A program made the translations under genes and the position numbers. A stretch of 64,000 nt of DNA, from NCBI RefSeq assembly GCF_044751345.1, contig NZ_JBIWXY010000001.1, forward strand, positions 1,550,001 to 1,614,000, written 5' to 3'. Below the pieces are notes generated by a model. The model had not been told where the DNA came from and ran no database searches. It saw only the letters and a program-made list of their open reading frames with translations. Below, one piece after another: positions 52,801-60,203 of this stretch (the first letter of the stretch is position 1; each line of letters begins with the position of its first letter). This stretch comes from Methylobacillus methanolivorans (lineage in GTDB: Bacteria > Pseudomonadota > Gammaproteobacteria > Burkholderiales > Methylophilaceae).

Positions 52801-53669
52801 GTTCCCCATAGCACGGCCTTCTTGCCGCCCGCGTTCATCGCCACATTACCGCCTATGCAGGAGGCATCGGCGGAGGTTGGATCGACAGCAAACTCCAAGC
52901 CAGCACTCGTTGCTGCCTCCATCACGCGACGGGTGACTACACCTGCGCCACAATGAATTACCGGCACTTTCTCACTGACGCCAGGCAAGTCAACGTAATT
53001 AACCGCTGAATAATGATCCAGCTTTTCGGTATTGATCACCGCAGATAGCTTGGTCAAAGGCACGGCACCACCGGTGTACCCGGTACCACCTCCACGCGGG
53101 ATAATCGTCAGGCCCAGTTCGATACATACACGCACCAAGGCGGCGATTTCGTCTTCGGTATCAGGATTAATGACGACAAATGGATATTCAACACGCCAGT
53201 CTGTCGCATCCGTGACGTGAGATACGCGTGACAACCCATCAAAACGAATATTGTCCTTGCGGGTATAACGAGAAAGCTTGGCAAGTGCTTGCTTGCGCAG
53301 GGTTTCAGTCTGGCGGAAATCCTGCTCGAACTCATTCACCGCCTTACGGGCAGCAACCACCAGCTTGAGTACCTTTTGATTGCCAGCGCTACGCTCGTCA
53401 ATCGCCTTGATGCGATGGTTAAGCGCATCAATCAATGCATTGCGACGCTTCTTGTTCTGGAGCAAGTCGTCCTGCAAATAGGGGTTTCTTGACACCACCC
53501 ACAGGTCGCCCAGCACTTCAAACAGCATGCGTGCAGAGCGGCCTGTCTTGCGCTCCTCCCGCAGCTCATTGAGCACATCCCAGATTTCCTCGCCGAGGAA
53601 CCTGATGACAATTTCACGATCGGAAAACGAAGTGTAGTTATACGGGATTTCGCGTAAGCGGGCAGTCAT
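49854..53669 (-). CDS. DUF3683 - FAD-linked oxidase - Fe-S (GlcF/CCG) fusion dehydrogenase
   Basis: A 1271-residue fusion. The DUF3683 helical domain (about 1-140; REIPYNYTSFSDREIVIRFLG) is followed by a PCMH FAD-binding domain (TIIPRGGGTGYTGGAVPLT), an FAD-oxidase C domain (HMHAGDGNVHTNIPVN, GEHGIGITKMEFL) and two 4Fe-4S motifs (CLRCGKCKPVC; CTVCHRCEKPCPVD). Two Cys-rich CCG modules (CCGYPQTSSG, CGTCMD; CCGESGTF, CPSC) end the chain. The FAD/Fe-S part matches D-lactate or D-2-hydroxyglutarate dehydrogenases (YdiJ/GlcD-GlcF); the DUF3683 front distinguishes a betaproteobacterial type. The ATG at 53669 is preferred; an open frame upstream to 53813 adds 48 unlikely residues. The substrate is unproven. 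Confidence 0.85.
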   Translation of the reverse strand: MTARLREIPYNYTSFSDREIVIRFLGEEIWDVLNELREERKTGRSARMLFEVLGDLWVVSRNPYLQDDLLQNKKRRNALIDALNHRIKAIDERSAGNQKVLKLVVAARKAVNEFEQDFRQTETLRKQALAKLSRYTRKDNIRFDGLSRVSHVTDATDWRVEYPFVVINPDTEDEIAALVRVCIELGLTIIPRGGGTGYTGGAVPLTKLSAVINTEKLDHYSAVNYVDLPGVSEKVPVIHCGAGVVTRRVMEAATSAGLEFAVDPTSADASCIGGNVAMNAGGKKAVLWGTALDNLASWRMVTPDAEWLFVERLEHNQGKIHDIDMARFRITRYEEDGKTLIGEPRLLEIPGPSFRTVGLGKDVTDKFLSGLPGIQKEGCDGLITSATFILHRMPKHVRTVCLEFFGHVALAVPSIVEVKDYLDAHPNTILAGLEHLDERYLRAVGYATKANRSERPKMVLIADIASDDETGVGEAASQVVRLANARGGEGFIAVSSEARKKFWLDRARTAAIAKHTNAFKINEDVVIPLPRLGDYSDGIERINIELSIRNKLKLLDSLESFMQGELPLYEDDETQADPDMLVTKRQMAIDLFTATRQHWKNTLENLDGALSLLGPEYSDLAVENIFRAVQEHQVRISWKHDVKKELHRIFTGREYRRILEKCDEIHKQVLKGRVFVALHMHAGDGNVHTNIPVNSDDYEMMQTAHEAVARIMKLATGLGGVISGEHGIGITKMEFLDEKTVSKFAAYKQQVDPEGRFNKGKLMAGSGLHSAYTPSFGLLEQESIIMEQSAIGGIADSISDCLRCGKCKPVCTTHVPRANLLYSPRNKILGTSLLIEAFLYEEQTRRGISLKHFDEFNDVADHCTVCHRCEKPCPVDIDFGDVSIAMRNFLREQGKKHFNPGTTAAMTFLNIKDPATIRAMRTAMVGFGYKAQRLGHAVFKKLGLLNGTKKSPPPTLGKPEIKAQVIHFLNRPMPKAMPTKTSRALLGIEDDTIVPVIRNPQKTHEDSDAVFYFPGCGSERLFSTVGLATQAMLYEAGAITVLPPGYLCCGYPQTSSGNHDKGQQITADNRVQFHRVANTLNYLDIKTVIVSCGTCMDQLQKYEFERIFPGARLLDIHEYLMEKNFKIEGVTGTRYMYHDPCHSPMKTYAPMKVTQALVGENDVALNDRCCGESGTFAVARPDIATQVKMRKQEELEKGMAKLGLTPGAPEQDVKILTSCPSCLQGLARYGEDTGIDADYIVVEMAKHVLGANWMQDYVQKANNGGIEKVLL

Positions 53670-53871
53670 GCTTTTAGGTGCGGAGTAAAAGGCTAATTGT
53701 ATCATGCCCATACTTTGAAAACTGAGCGCAAATGCAGTGCTGGCGCGGCTTTCAAGAGAATGAGAATTGTTAACAAGATTAAAAAAGCATACGCACCCCA
53801 GATGACAAAGCACTCAAAAAGCACCACAATGACATCATAGATTCACACGATGCTGGATTGACGACTCTCCC

Positions 53872-54378
53872 ATGCCACAAAAACTGCGCAAAATCCTGAT
53901 CCCACTGGTGATTATCGGTTTGCTTGCTTTTCTCGGGTTTTCCCTCACGCAAAAGCCACAAGCCCCTGCAATCAACTTTGTTACCCTGGAAGGTAAAACC
54001 ATCCCTTTGTCATCACTGCATGGCAAGATGGTCTTGGTCAACTTCTGGGCAACGGATTGCCCAGGCTGCATTGCCGAAATGCCCGGTCTGATCCAGACTT
54101 ACAATGCATACAAGGACAAAGGGTTTGAGGTCGTCGCGGTTGCCATGTCCTATGACGGCATTCAACAGGTGATCAACTACTCCAAAAACAACGCCCTGCC
54201 TTTCCCTGTCAGCCATGATAGCAGCGGCAATGCGGCACAACAATTCAACGATGTCCGCGTCACCCCCACATCATTCATTATTGATAAGCAAGGTAGGATC
54301 ATCCAGAAGCTGATCGGCGAACTGGACTTCGGCTCCCTGCGCAAACTACTGGATCAACAATTAGGAACGGCAAGCTGA
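53872..54378 (+). CDS. TlpA/ResA-like thioredoxin-fold protein
   Basis: 168 residues: a membrane anchor (about 8-25), then an AhpC/TSA-Redoxin-type thioredoxin fold. NFWATDCPGCIAEMP holds the CPGC pair (Cys63, Cys66), and the cis-Pro loop is VRVTPTSFIID. It is probably a periplasmic thiol reductant anchored in the inner membrane, as in cytochrome c maturation or stress defence. hemJ starts one nt after its stop and is likely co-expressed. Confidence 0.88.
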   Translation: MPQKLRKILIPLVIIGLLAFLGFSLTQKPQAPAINFVTLEGKTIPLSSLHGKMVLVNFWATDCPGCIAEMPGLIQTYNAYKDKGFEVVAVAMSYDGIQQVINYSKNNALPFPVSHDSSGNAAQQFNDVRVTPTSFIIDKQGRIIQKLIGELDFGSLRKLLDQQLGTAS

Positions 54379-54379
54379 T

Positions 54380-54793
54380 ATGTTGTGGATCAAGGCATGG
54401 CACATCATCTTCATGGTGACCTGGTTTGCGGGGCTGTTCTACTTGCCCCGCCTGTTCGTCTACCACGCGCAGACAGAAGACAAAGTCGGCAGTGATCGCT
54501 TCAAGATCATGGAGCGTAAGCTGTTCTTTGGCATCATGACTCCTGGCGCAGTGCTGACCATCTTGTTTGGCCTCTGGTTATGGCACGGCTATGGGTTCTC
54601 TGGCGGCTGGCTTCACGCCAAGCTCACGCTGGTTGCATTGCTGATCGCCTACCATCTCTATTGCGGTAAGTTGCTGTTTGATTTCAAGCATGACCGCAAC
54701 CGCCACGGCCATGTGTTCTACCGCTGGTTGAATGAGTTACCTGTATTGGCCTTGATCGCGGTCATCATATTGGTGGTCGTCAAACCTTTCTAG
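54380..54793 (+). CDS. hemJ: Protoporphyrinogen IX oxidase HemJ (UPF0093/CopD-like)
   Basis: 137 residues and four helices. MLWIKAWHIIFMVTWFAGLFYLPRLFVYH contains the conserved His of helix 1 and the Arg of the LPRLFVYH motif. WLHAKLTLVALLIAYH supplies the conserved Lys. HemJ converts protoporphyrinogen IX to protoporphyrin IX in the membrane in bacteria lacking HemG/HemY. Its start lies 1 nt after the TlpA-like gene stop. Confidence 0.92.
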   Translation: MLWIKAWHIIFMVTWFAGLFYLPRLFVYHAQTEDKVGSDRFKIMERKLFFGIMTPGAVLTILFGLWLWHGYGFSGGWLHAKLTLVALLIAYHLYCGKLLFDFKHDRNRHGHVFYRWLNELPVLALIAVIILVVVKPF

Positions 54794-54800
54794 CCAGGAT

Positions 54801-55601
54801 ATGCCTATGTTCAATCAAAACCCCTCATGGTTGATGCAATCCCTTAAGGCAAGTAAAGATACGCCGCAGTTGCGCTTACTCAAGGTTTTCGACCTGTCGC
54901 TAGCCCCTGCTCACTCTTTGCAAGAGTTACAACAAGAACTCATACAACAAAAAAGCAGCCTGACGCGCTATTTAAGCAAACAAGCCAAGGCCAGCGGCGC
55001 TCAGCTACCCGATGTGCTCGCCCAGCAAATCATCATCATGCTGGAAAACGCCTTGCAGGCAGAACTACAACACCCTGCCAGCCAAGCACTACGCCATGCG
55101 CGTATCGCCACTGATGCCCTGATTCATGCGCAATGCGATGGAAGTTGGCGCAAGTTGCGCGACTTCAGCATGAGCGCCAGTTTCGTCAGCTTGATCGCAA
55201 TCAGCCTTTTCATGTCGTGGTATATCCTGCGGGATACAGCACCGCTCCATAAATCCCCATCCAGCCATCAACTATGGAACTTGGTTGCGCATGAACCGGC
55301 CATCAGCCACCAGCAGGTGACCGAGTTTTACAATACGGTGAAAAGCATGCGCCAAGGCACCTGCCACTTCCCGCAAGCATTAATGCTCAGTGAATCAGAA
55401 CGCGGCGTGTTCCTCAACGTGATCGTGGCAGGCAACCTTTCTGCTCAAGCTGAGGAAATGGCCTTGGCAACGCAATTACTTAAAAAAGTAAGCTGCGAGT
55501 ACAAACCACTCACCATGCTCTCGGAGTCAGAACAAGCCTTTATCAAGGCGCAATTAACCGTACCTGCCGTCACCAACAAGAAACCTATCCAGCGCTCTTG
55601 A
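54801..55601 (+). CDS. Orphan single-pass membrane protein, unknown function
   Basis: 266 residues that match no family I recognise. A helical, Gln/Leu-rich N-terminal half (about 1-125, coiled-coil-like with QELQQELIQQKSSLTRYL) precedes one membrane helix (about 129-147, ASFVSLIAISLFMSWYIL) and a C-terminal half with a single Cys (TCHFPQAL) and another at SCEYKP. It probably faces both sides of the inner membrane. It is 7 nt after hemJ in the same run, so it could share its promoter, and it ends in a strong terminator. AGGAT precedes the ATG. Confidence 0.7.
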   Translation: MPMFNQNPSWLMQSLKASKDTPQLRLLKVFDLSLAPAHSLQELQQELIQQKSSLTRYLSKQAKASGAQLPDVLAQQIIIMLENALQAELQHPASQALRHARIATDALIHAQCDGSWRKLRDFSMSASFVSLIAISLFMSWYILRDTAPLHKSPSSHQLWNLVAHEPAISHQQVTEFYNTVKSMRQGTCHFPQALMLSESERGVFLNVIVAGNLSAQAEEMALATQLLKKVSCEYKPLTMLSESEQAFIKAQLTVPAVTNKKPIQRS

Positions 55602-55613
55602 TCACTTCGGGCA

Positions 55614-55643
55614 ATAAAAAAGCCGGTCACCCGGCTTTTTTAT
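55614..55643. terminator. Bidirectional terminator after the hemJ gene set
   Basis: ATAAAAAAGCCGG / CCGGCTTTTTTAT form a 13-bp stem with a 4-nt loop. It lies between convergent genes and has U runs both ways. Confidence 0.92.
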
Positions 55644-55659
55644 ATTCCAGCAGAACAAC

Positions 55660-56154
55660 TCAATGCAAGCTGGATTTCAACTGACCAAGGCCAGACTGAA
55701 ACACGCCAGTGATTGTATCCACAGCGGCTTTGTCATCGCCAGGTGCCTTGCGCTTAAATTGACTAGTCCACAAGACTCGACTGCCACTGCCTTCTGGCTT
55801 CACTGAAAGTGTCGCACTGTACTCACTCACAGGTAACACGCTCTCCGTGATTTTGTACGACAAGGTCATCTTCTTGGCATCACGCACCGTCAGCGTTTCA
55901 TGAATCTTGCCCCCATCCTTCAGCGTCAGCACACGTTGAGCCCCCGGCTTATCGTCAGCACCACTCACGATTTCCGTCGAAGCCAATGCCGGATGCCAGC
56001 TCATATCACCAAAATGTCCTATCTTGGCCCATACCACCTCGGCTGGCGCATCCAGCAGAATGGACTCTTTAACGGACAAAGATTTATCTGCCGCAAAGGC
56101 AGCAGGAGCCACCACCATTAACCCACCCAACATCCAAGATAAAAGTTCGCGCAT
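55660..56154 (-). CDS. Exported SRPBCC (START-like) domain protein
   Basis: 164 residues with a signal peptide (RELLSWMLGGLMVVAPAAFA) and then a single SRPBCC/polyketide-cyclase-like domain: VKESILLDAPAEVVWAKIGHFGDMSWHP at its start and a C-terminal helix ending FQSGLGQLKSSL. Such domains hold hydrophobic ligands; the export signal suggests a periplasmic role. The start is the ATG at 56154 with AGGAAGG just before it; the longer frame to 56211 is unlikely. It is divergent from the TetR gene. Confidence 0.85.
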   Translation of the reverse strand: MRELLSWMLGGLMVVAPAAFAADKSLSVKESILLDAPAEVVWAKIGHFGDMSWHPALASTEIVSGADDKPGAQRVLTLKDGGKIHETLTVRDAKKMTLSYKITESVLPVSEYSATLSVKPEGSGSRVLWTSQFKRKAPGDDKAAVDTITGVFQSGLGQLKSSLH

Positions 56155-56348
56155 ACATACCTTCCTGTAAATAGTTGACTCGTTTATTCCTACAGATGCA
56201 GCGCCTGCCAATTTACACTTTTTTATACTTTTGTAACAGTTTGTTTACACTTAAACCAAGCAGGATCGAGAAGCAGGACTTATACTCGGACATCAAATAA
56301 ATTGTGCGGATCATGCGTTGGTTATCCACCTATTCCGGCACAAACATG

Positions 56349-56368
56349 TATATACTGATTAGTATATA
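56349..56368. promoter_or_regulatory. TetR operator (perfect 8-bp inverted repeat)
   Basis: TATATACT-GATT-AGTATATA lies 39 nt before the tetR start and contains TATAC-N6-GTATA, the same core as the palindrome before the ferredoxin gene at 20885. It is the best candidate for autoregulation by the adjacent TetR protein. Confidence 0.75.
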
Positions 56369-56407
56369 AACATTGTGTAATCTCAGGCATCCAAAAAGGA
56401 TCACAAC

Positions 56408-56980
56408 ATGTCCGTGCTACGGGAAAAAATACTCCATGTCGCGTCTGACCTTTTCCAGACGCGCGGCATCAACTCCACGGGGGTCGATACCATTGTGGCA
56501 GTCGCCGGCACCACCAAGATGACCCTATACAAGTATTTCCGCAGCAAGGAAGACCTGATCCTGGAAGTACTGCAAAAAGGCCACTCCGACTTCACTGACT
56601 GGCTCAGCCAGAACCTCAGTAAGAACACAAAAAAACCTTCCGAGCGCTTGCAAAAGCTATTCGATTTTATTGAGGAATGGGTCACCGCTCCCGATTTTCG
56701 CGGCATGGCGTTCCTCAAGGCTTCAGCGGAATTCCCCAATGAGGAAAACCCCGTACACCGCCTTTCAGCAGAGCAATCGCGCCAGTTCCGCCAGTTCCTG
56801 GTAGAGCTTGCTGCCGATGCAGGCGCACGCGATCCGGATAGCCTGGCCTTGCAACTTTCCATCCTGATCGAGGGAGCCATACAGGCAGAGCAGATCAAGC
56901 GTGGTTCAGGCGCTGTTAAATATGCGAAGAAGGCAGCCAAAATCCTGATTGAGAACTCATTGGAGAAACAGGCAGCTTAA
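56408..56980 (+). CDS. TetR/AcrR family transcriptional regulator
   Basis: 190 residues. The N-terminal helix-turn-helix (about 8-52; ASDLFQTRGINSTGVDTIVAVAGTTKMTLYKYFRSKEDL) is canonical. The C-terminal ligand domain is of the YdeS/NemR-like length. A perfect inverted repeat lies just upstream and a terminator downstream, so it stands alone. The ligand is unknown; the matching operators at 20595 and 20885 suggest the ferredoxin and four-helix genes as targets. Confidence 0.9.
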   Translation: MSVLREKILHVASDLFQTRGINSTGVDTIVAVAGTTKMTLYKYFRSKEDLILEVLQKGHSDFTDWLSQNLSKNTKKPSERLQKLFDFIEEWVTAPDFRGMAFLKASAEFPNEENPVHRLSAEQSRQFRQFLVELAADAGARDPDSLALQLSILIEGAIQAEQIKRGSGAVKYAKKAAKILIENSLEKQAA

Positions 56981-57009
56981 ACGCAGCCTGCTCACCCCAC
57001 TCAATACCC

Positions 57010-57033
57010 AGCCCGCAAGCCTGCGGGCTTTTT
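57010..57033 (+). terminator. Intrinsic terminator after tetR
   Basis: AGCCCGCA / TGCGGGCT with an AGCC loop, followed by TTTT. It lies 30 nt beyond the tetR stop. Confidence 0.85.
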
Positions 57034-57099
57034 CATGCTTGCAGTCAGCCTGCAGGCCTTGGATAATGCGGTTTTACATACAATAGCAATAGGTTAGAC

Positions 57100-58062
57100 A
57101 TGCGGACATTGATTTGCGGCTCCATGGCATTTGACACCATCATGGTTTTTGGCGACCAGTTCAAGAACCATATCCTGCCAGACAAAATCCACATGCTGAA
57201 TATCTGCTTCTTCGTGCCGGAAATGCGTCGTGAATTTGGCGGCACTGCAGGCAACATTGCTTACAACCTCAAACTCCTGCAAGGTGAGCCTGTCATTATG
57301 GCAACCGTGGGGGATGACTTTGCGGGCTATACCCGCTGGCTCGAACAGCATCAGCTGGACACCAACCACATCAAGACCATCCCTGGCACGTTCACTGCAC
57401 AGGCTTTTATCACAACCGATCAGGACGATAACCAGATCACCGCATTCCACCCAGGTGCAATGAGTGAATGTCACCAAAACAGTGTGCACGATGCACAGGA
57501 TATTGGCCTGGCAATCATTGCACCTGATGGGCGTGATGGCATGTTCCTGCACGCCAAGGAGTGCCACGATAAAGGCATCCCCTTCATGTTCGATCCTGGG
57601 CAGGGTTTGCCCATGTTCAATGGCGAGGAGTTGCTGCATTTCATTGAGCTTGCTACCTATGTCGCCGTCAATGACTATGAAGCGCAACTATTACAGGAAA
57701 AAACAGGTCTTACGCTCGAACAGGTGGCAGAAAAAGTCAAAGCACTGATTGTTACGGAAGGTGCTCAAGGCTCAACGATTTATGCCGATGGAAAACAATA
57801 CAAGATTCCATGCGCAAGAGCCGAGCAAGTGGTCGACCCAACAGGCTGTGGCGATGCTTACCGTGCTGGGTTGCTCTATGGCATTTCGCAGGGCTGGGAT
57901 TGGGATGTAAGTGGTCGCTTGGCGTCGGTGATGGGGGCAATCAAGATTGCCAGCCGCGGAGCACAAAACCACAAGATCAGCCGCGAGGAAATACAGGATT
58001 TTTACAGGCAGGTGCTAGTGGACGAAACCCTGTCGCAATATGTTGAAGGACAAACTGCTTAA
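57100..58062 (+). CDS. PfkB-family sugar/nucleoside kinase (adenosine kinase-like)
   Basis: 320 residues of the ribokinase fold. REFGGTAGNIAYNLKLL is the first PfkB signature, and DPTGCGDAYRAGLLYG the second, with the catalytic Asp of the anion hole. The MAFDTIMVFGDQF opening and DKIHMLNICFFVPEMR resemble adenosine-kinase-like members rather than fructokinases. The substrate (ribose, adenosine or another) cannot be fixed. The lipoprotein gene follows 10 nt later. Confidence 0.88.
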   Translation: MRTLICGSMAFDTIMVFGDQFKNHILPDKIHMLNICFFVPEMRREFGGTAGNIAYNLKLLQGEPVIMATVGDDFAGYTRWLEQHQLDTNHIKTIPGTFTAQAFITTDQDDNQITAFHPGAMSECHQNSVHDAQDIGLAIIAPDGRDGMFLHAKECHDKGIPFMFDPGQGLPMFNGEELLHFIELATYVAVNDYEAQLLQEKTGLTLEQVAEKVKALIVTEGAQGSTIYADGKQYKIPCARAEQVVDPTGCGDAYRAGLLYGISQGWDWDVSGRLASVMGAIKIASRGAQNHKISREEIQDFYRQVLVDETLSQYVEGQTA

Positions 58063-58072
58063 GGAGCAAAAC

Positions 58073-58525
58073 ATGCGTATGACGTCATTATTGGTAGCAG
58101 CCGGTATTCTACTCACCCTGAGTGGCTGCATGAGCTCGAACTCTGGCGATGTATATAGCCGAGATGAAGCACGTAAAACCCAGACTGTACGCCTGGGCGT
58201 GGTGGAAAGTGTACGTAATGTAAAACTGGAAGGCACAAAAACTCCGATCGGCGGTGGTGCAGGTGCCGTAGTCGGTGGCATCGCAGGCAGCTCAGTCGGT
58301 GGTGGCAAGGGCCAAGCCATTGCCACTGTCTTAGGCGCGCTTGTGGGCGGGCTTGCAGGTGCTGCAGCGGAAGAAGGCATTACACGCAAAGATGGCCTGG
58401 AAATTACGGTAAAACTTGAAAGTGGAAACTTGATTGCTGTGGTGCAAGAGGCCGACGTGCAATTCAACCCCGGAGATAAGGTTCGATTGGTAGAGAGCGG
58501 CGGTGTTACCCGCGTCACCCATTAA
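58073..58525 (+). CDS. Glycine-zipper outer-membrane lipoprotein (SlyB/Pcp-like)
   Basis: 150 residues with a lipoprotein signal (LLVAAGILLTLSGC lipobox). Two Gly-rich stretches form a glycine zipper (GGGAGAVVGGIAGSSVGGG, VLGALVGGLAGAAAEEG), followed by a beta-rich tail. Relatives stabilise the outer membrane. The ATG at 58073 has AAGGAG 6 nt upstream. Confidence 0.88.
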   Translation: MRMTSLLVAAGILLTLSGCMSSNSGDVYSRDEARKTQTVRLGVVESVRNVKLEGTKTPIGGGAGAVVGGIAGSSVGGGKGQAIATVLGALVGGLAGAAAEEGITRKDGLEITVKLESGNLIAVVQEADVQFNPGDKVRLVESGGVTRVTH

Positions 58526-58557
58526 GTATCTATCTCACATCATCTCTATTGATTTCA

Positions 58558-58583
58558 ACAATGCCGGGCATGCCCGGCATTGT
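58558..58583. terminator. 26-bp perfect GC-rich palindrome (terminator-like) between lipoprotein and olsB
   Basis: ACAATGCCGGGCA / TGCCCGGCATTGT is a perfect palindrome of 26 bp. It could fold into a stem after the lipoprotein stop, but the 3' side continues CATAAAA rather than a clean U run. It could also be an operator for the downstream olsB. Confidence 0.55.
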
Positions 58584-58666
58584 CATAAAAGCTTCACCCC
58601 GTTTTAACCCTTCCGTCATTCAGCACTTTTAGAGTGTGGGCTATCTTAATAGTCAGGATTAGCCCT

Positions 58667-59416
58667 ATGCTTGACCGGCAGCCTTCCCTAGGCACCAAGA
58701 ACGGTGCCAGCCAGTTATACGTCAGCCTCGCTCGTAATGCCTCTGAAATTGCCGAGGCCCAACGCCTTCGTTACAAAGTATTTGCAGAGGAAATGGGGGC
58801 CAATGTCGCTGGTACCGAAGGACTGGACCAAGATGGTTTTGATGCTTTTTGCGACCACTTGCTGGTACGCAATCACGAAACAGGTGAGGTGGTCGGCACC
58901 TACCGCATCCTGAGCCCTGCCATGGCGAATGAAGCTGGCGGTTATTACTCTGCCGGGGAATTCGACCTCTCACGTCTGCGCCACCTCGCACCCAGCATGG
59001 TAGAAGTTGGCCGTGCTTGCGTGCACAAAGACTACCGCATGGGCGGCACCATCACCCTGCTGTGGGCTGGCCTTGCCAATTATATGAAGGTACACCGTTA
59101 CGAGTACATGATTGGTTGCGGCAGCATCGGCATGGCAGACGGTGGTCACATGGCAGCTAGCTTGTATCACCAATTACAGCAAGATCACCTATCGCCAGTG
59201 GAATATCGCGTTTTCCCGAATTGCCCGTTGCCACTGGAAGCACTGCGCAATGACTTGGAAGTCACTTGCCCGCCGCTCATCAAGGGCTACTTGCGACTGG
59301 GCGCCTATATTTGCGGCGCACCGGCCTGGGACCCTGACTTCAACACAGCGGATATGCTGGTTATGCTACCATTGTCGCGACTCAACAAACGCTATGCAGC
59401 TCACTTTTTCAAATAA
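58667..59416 (+). CDS. olsB: Ornithine-acyl-ACP N-acyltransferase (lyso-ornithine lipid synthase)
   Basis: 249 residues. A GNAT-like acyltransferase of the OlsB family adds a 3-hydroxyacyl chain to ornithine. RLRYKVFAEEMGANV, DHLLVRNHETGEVVGTYRIL, MVEVGRACVHKDYR and IGCGSIGMADGGHMAASLYHQL are family blocks. ATG at 58667 has AGGA 9 nt upstream. olsA overlaps its 3' end by 23 nt in another frame, so the two products are made together. Confidence 0.92.
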   Translation: MLDRQPSLGTKNGASQLYVSLARNASEIAEAQRLRYKVFAEEMGANVAGTEGLDQDGFDAFCDHLLVRNHETGEVVGTYRILSPAMANEAGGYYSAGEFDLSRLRHLAPSMVEVGRACVHKDYRMGGTITLLWAGLANYMKVHRYEYMIGCGSIGMADGGHMAASLYHQLQQDHLSPVEYRVFPNCPLPLEALRNDLEVTCPPLIKGYLRLGAYICGAPAWDPDFNTADMLVMLPLSRLNKRYAAHFFK

Positions 59417-60194
59417 GCTGCCAACCAGTACCTGCTTGCCTGAAAAAAAGACGTCCCTGCCCACGCAGCTATTCCGCCTCACGCGCCTCGCGCTGCACAC
59501 GCTTTACGGCGTTGTCGTTGCGGCAACGATTCTGCCTGGCGTCAGCGGCATCAAACGCGAAAGCATCATACGTCGCTGGAGCCAGCAGTTCCTGGATATC
59601 CTCAATCTCAAGGTGATTGCCAAGGGTCATATCCCCAACGCGGATGTGCATGGCACGATGTTTGTTGCCAACCACATTTCCTGGCTGGATATCCACGCAC
59701 TCAACAGCATTCGCCCGGTACGCTTCATTGCTAAATCGGATATCCGCGCCTGGCCAGTCATCGGCTGGTTAGTAGCACAAGCGAACACCTTGTTTATTGA
59801 CCGCGAAAAAAGACAAGATGCCAGCCGTATGGTGAACACCGTGGCAGAGAGCATCCTCGCGGGAGACTGCCTATGCTATTTCCCTGAGGGGACAACAACG
59901 GATGGCACTGAGCTGAGGCCATTCAAGGGCAGCCTCATGCAAGCCACTATTGATACCGATACCAGCATTCGCCCATTCTCCGTGCGATACCCCAACCCTG
60001 ATGGCAGCATCAATACCGCCATGGCTTATCATGGAGAAACCACCCTGTGGCAATCATTACGCATGGTACTGTCACAAAAGCAGGCGGTGGTGGAGTTGGA
60101 TTTTGCTGCCCCGATTGAAAGTGCAGGACATGAAAGGCGCGGGCTATGCCTGATGGCCAGGCAAGCGATTGCCGCTAGGTTAAACCTGGATTAG
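59394..60194 (+). CDS. olsA: Lyso-ornithine lipid acyltransferase (PlsC family)
   Basis: 266 residues of a 1-acylglycerol-3-phosphate-acyltransferase-like enzyme. NHISWLD is the NHxxxxD catalytic motif. FIAKSDIRAWPVIGWL, CLCYFPEGTTTDG and LRPFKGSLMQATID complete the active site. In the ols pathway it acylates the hydroxyl of lyso-ornithine lipid to give ornithine lipid. The start is the ATG at 59394 inside the last codons of olsB. Ornithine lipids are often used when phosphate is short, and a Pho box lies at 39282, but none was seen before olsB. Confidence 0.92.
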   Translation: MQLTFSNKLPTSTCLPEKKTSLPTQLFRLTRLALHTLYGVVVAATILPGVSGIKRESIIRRWSQQFLDILNLKVIAKGHIPNADVHGTMFVANHISWLDIHALNSIRPVRFIAKSDIRAWPVIGWLVAQANTLFIDREKRQDASRMVNTVAESILAGDCLCYFPEGTTTDGTELRPFKGSLMQATIDTDTSIRPFSVRYPNPDGSINTAMAYHGETTLWQSLRMVLSQKQAVVELDFAAPIESAGHERRGLCLMARQAIAARLNLD

Positions 60195-60203
60195 TGCCAA
60201 CGA

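Noticed and set aside
53670..53813. 48-residue N-terminal extension of the DUF3683 protein
   Set aside because: The stretch has no domain similarity; the ATG at 53669 directly precedes the conserved REIPYNYTSFSD start.
59112..59393. 94-codon N-terminal extension of olsA overlapping olsB
   Set aside because: It lies in a different frame inside olsB; the family start is the ATG at 59394.
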